Positions 5,946 to 6,500 of a stretch of 6,500 nucleotides of DNA are shown in pieces. The position numbers were made by a program, and so were the translations under genes. Below the pieces are notes generated by a model, which ran no database searches, was not told the origin of the DNA, and saw only the letters and a program-made list of their open reading frames with translations. The stretch's first letter is position 1; every line of letters begins with the position of its first letter. The DNA is from Gemmatimonadaceae bacterium. GTDB taxonomy: Bacteria; Gemmatimonadota; Gemmatimonadetes; Gemmatimonadales; Gemmatimonadaceae. The stretch spans positions 1 through 6,500 of the forward strand of contig JADGGM010000190.1 of NCBI GenBank assembly GCA_019689955.1. Reading direction: 5' to 3'.

Positions 5946-6020
5946 CCAATAGTGCCGAGCTGGCAGGGGGCGAGCGCTCTGCACGATTCGTCCCTCACCG
6001 TGCCCGAGCCGTCGGTTGCT

Positions 6021-6058
6021 TCGGCCGAGGCCGGCCGCGGGCCAGCGCTGGCGATCGC
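6021..6058. repeat. Run of abutting perfect palindromes in the divergent region
   Basis: TCGGCCGA (6021-6028), GGCCGGCC (6029-6036), GCCAGCGCTGGC (6041-6052) and GCGATCGC (6051-6058) stand next to or overlap one another. Each is a perfect palindrome. They lie upstream of the promoter of the right-hand gene and could be protein-binding sites. Palindromes are frequent in GC-rich DNA, so chance is possible. Confidence 0.35.
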
Positions 6059-6081
6059 GTCCCGAGATTGTTTCGGTCAAC

Positions 6082-6110
6082 TTGTCCGATCGTCAAAGGA
6101 CAGGTTACCT
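6082..6110 (+). promoter_or_regulatory. Sigma70-like promoter of the GAF-like gene with an overlapping inverted repeat
   Basis: TTGTCC (6082-6087) and TTACCT (6105-6110) are spaced by the ideal 17 nt. The start of transcription would be near 6117, just upstream of the AGGAG at 6127. TGTCC (6083-6087) and GGACA (6098-6102) form an inverted repeat spanning the -35 box and spacer, a possible operator. Confidence 0.5.
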
Positions 6111-6140
6111 TGCTCGTGAATCGGTCAGGAGCCACGACAC

Positions 6141-6500
6141 TTGCCGCCACGTGAGCGACCACGCAGTGCCGCGAACGGCTCCGGGCGCCCTGCGCCGCTC
6201 GCTGTGATCGCGGATCTGGCGGCGCGCCTGGCGCGCCGGGGCGCCGTGCCCGGTGCGGTGCCGGACATTATGGAGGCGGTGCGGGAAGGGTTCGGCGCTC
6301 GGGATTGCGCAGTGTGGCGGGACCGTGGCGACGGGTACGTGCGGGTCGCTGGGGCGGGGACGGGGGAGCTGTCGCCGGAGCTGCTCCCGGCCCCTGTCGG
6401 GGCGCGCGCTCGGCCGGCGAAAGGGGTCGCCGTGGCGCCCCTTGGCGCCGGCCATGCGGCCGCGACCGGCGGGGCGCTCGCGATGCTCCTCGACCGTTCG
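6141..6500 (+). CDS. N-terminus of a GAF-like sensor/signalling protein (runs off window)
   Basis: The frame is open to the last base and gives 120 residues. TTG 6141 is the preferred start because AGGAG (6127-6131) lies 9 nt upstream and an in-frame stop at 6117-6119 bars an earlier one. GTG 6204 is the alternative, giving 99 visible residues, but has no good ribosome-binding site. The first 20 residues are basic and Pro/Ser-rich. The next part (LAARLARRGAVPGAVPDIMEAVREGFGARDCAVW) resembles the first helix and strand of GAF domains at the front of sensor kinases or sigma54-dependent regulators. The output domain is beyond the window, so the class cannot be decided. The gene is divergent from hsp20 and shares its upstream region, which makes a regulatory link possible but unproven. 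The frame is well supported; the GAF call is by pattern only. Confidence 0.6.
   Translation, partial: MPPRERPRSAANGSGRPAPLAVIADLAARLARRGAVPGAVPDIMEAVREGFGARDCAVWRDRGDGYVRVAGAGTGELSPELLPAPVGARARPAKGVAVAPLGAGHAAATGGALAMLLDRS

Larger units (their letters stand above)
5822..6140. other. 319-bp divergent regulatory region between hsp20 and the GAF-like gene
   Basis: I see no credible coding sequence here; short frames that run through it show no family features. Base composition is lower in GC than in the flanking genes, especially at 5840-5900, as expected for promoter DNA. It holds the hsp20 leader, a hairpin (5903-5917), a 10-bp direct repeat (5924-5945), a run of palindromes (6021-6058) and a promoter for the right-hand gene (6082-6110). 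No convincing hsp20 promoter was found; TTCGCC-N16-TATGCG on the minus strand is a very weak candidate. Confidence 0.6.

Noticed and set aside
5961..5976. A sigma54-type -24/-12 element (TGGCAG...GC)
   Set aside because: The GG and GC are correctly spaced, but the TT of the -12 box and most other consensus bases are missing.
5822..5998. Upstream in-frame extension of Hsp20
   Set aside because: The family N-terminus begins at MAYRSS, the GGAGAG site serves ATG 5821, and the extension is lower in GC and has no family match.

Overview
The window is very GC-rich, with G or C at most third codon positions, and is densely packed with short protein genes and signalling genes. Codon bias, the mix of genes and the TTGCCC/TAGCTT-type promoter suggest a soil or environmental bacterium, perhaps Gemmatimonadota. 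That placement is an impression from style and not a demonstrated assignment. I see no rRNA, tRNA, CRISPR array, insertion sequence or phage gene. The region looks like ordinary chromosome made of several small, mostly independent transcription units.

Left part (1-2316). The 3' end of a CopD-type copper-resistance membrane protein runs into the window. It converges on, and overlaps by 40 bp, a soluble sensor histidine kinase of the HisKA_2 class on the minus strand. A 118-bp divergent intergenic region separates the kinase from a plus-strand response regulator with receiver and ANTAR domains. A HisKA_2 kinase next to an ANTAR regulator is a classic partnership (EutW/EutV type): the kinase phosphorylates the regulator, which dimerises and binds paired RNA hairpins to prevent transcription termination. 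The kinase's N-terminal domain looks like a receiver that has lost its phosphorylation residues. The divergent region holds several small hairpins, one of which encloses the Shine-Dalgarno sequence and GTG start of the regulator.

Middle part (2317-5214). A recognisable promoter precedes a peroxiredoxin of the AhpE/BCP type. A large cytoplasmic (alpha/alpha)6-barrel glycoside hydrolase, related to the MGH1-like/GH63 group, follows after 28 bp and probably shares its transcript. A strong GC hairpin closes this unit and faces the end of the next gene, so it probably terminates both strands.

Right part (5215-6500). A minus-strand Hsp20 small heat-shock protein with an unusually long tail has a 319-bp upstream region shared with a divergent, truncated gene. 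That gene starts at TTG behind a good AGGAG and encodes a GAF-like sensor N-terminus. The shared region carries a 10-bp direct repeat, a run of abutting palindromes and a good sigma70-like promoter for the right-hand gene.

Overall the window holds a phosphorelay-to-RNA regulation module, a peroxide-detoxification gene linked to sugar metabolism, and a protein-quality-control gene next to a sensor gene. Nothing here is clearly a new system. The most original leads are the kinase/ANTAR intergenic RNA structures, the uncharacterised hydrolase and the hsp20 upstream region.
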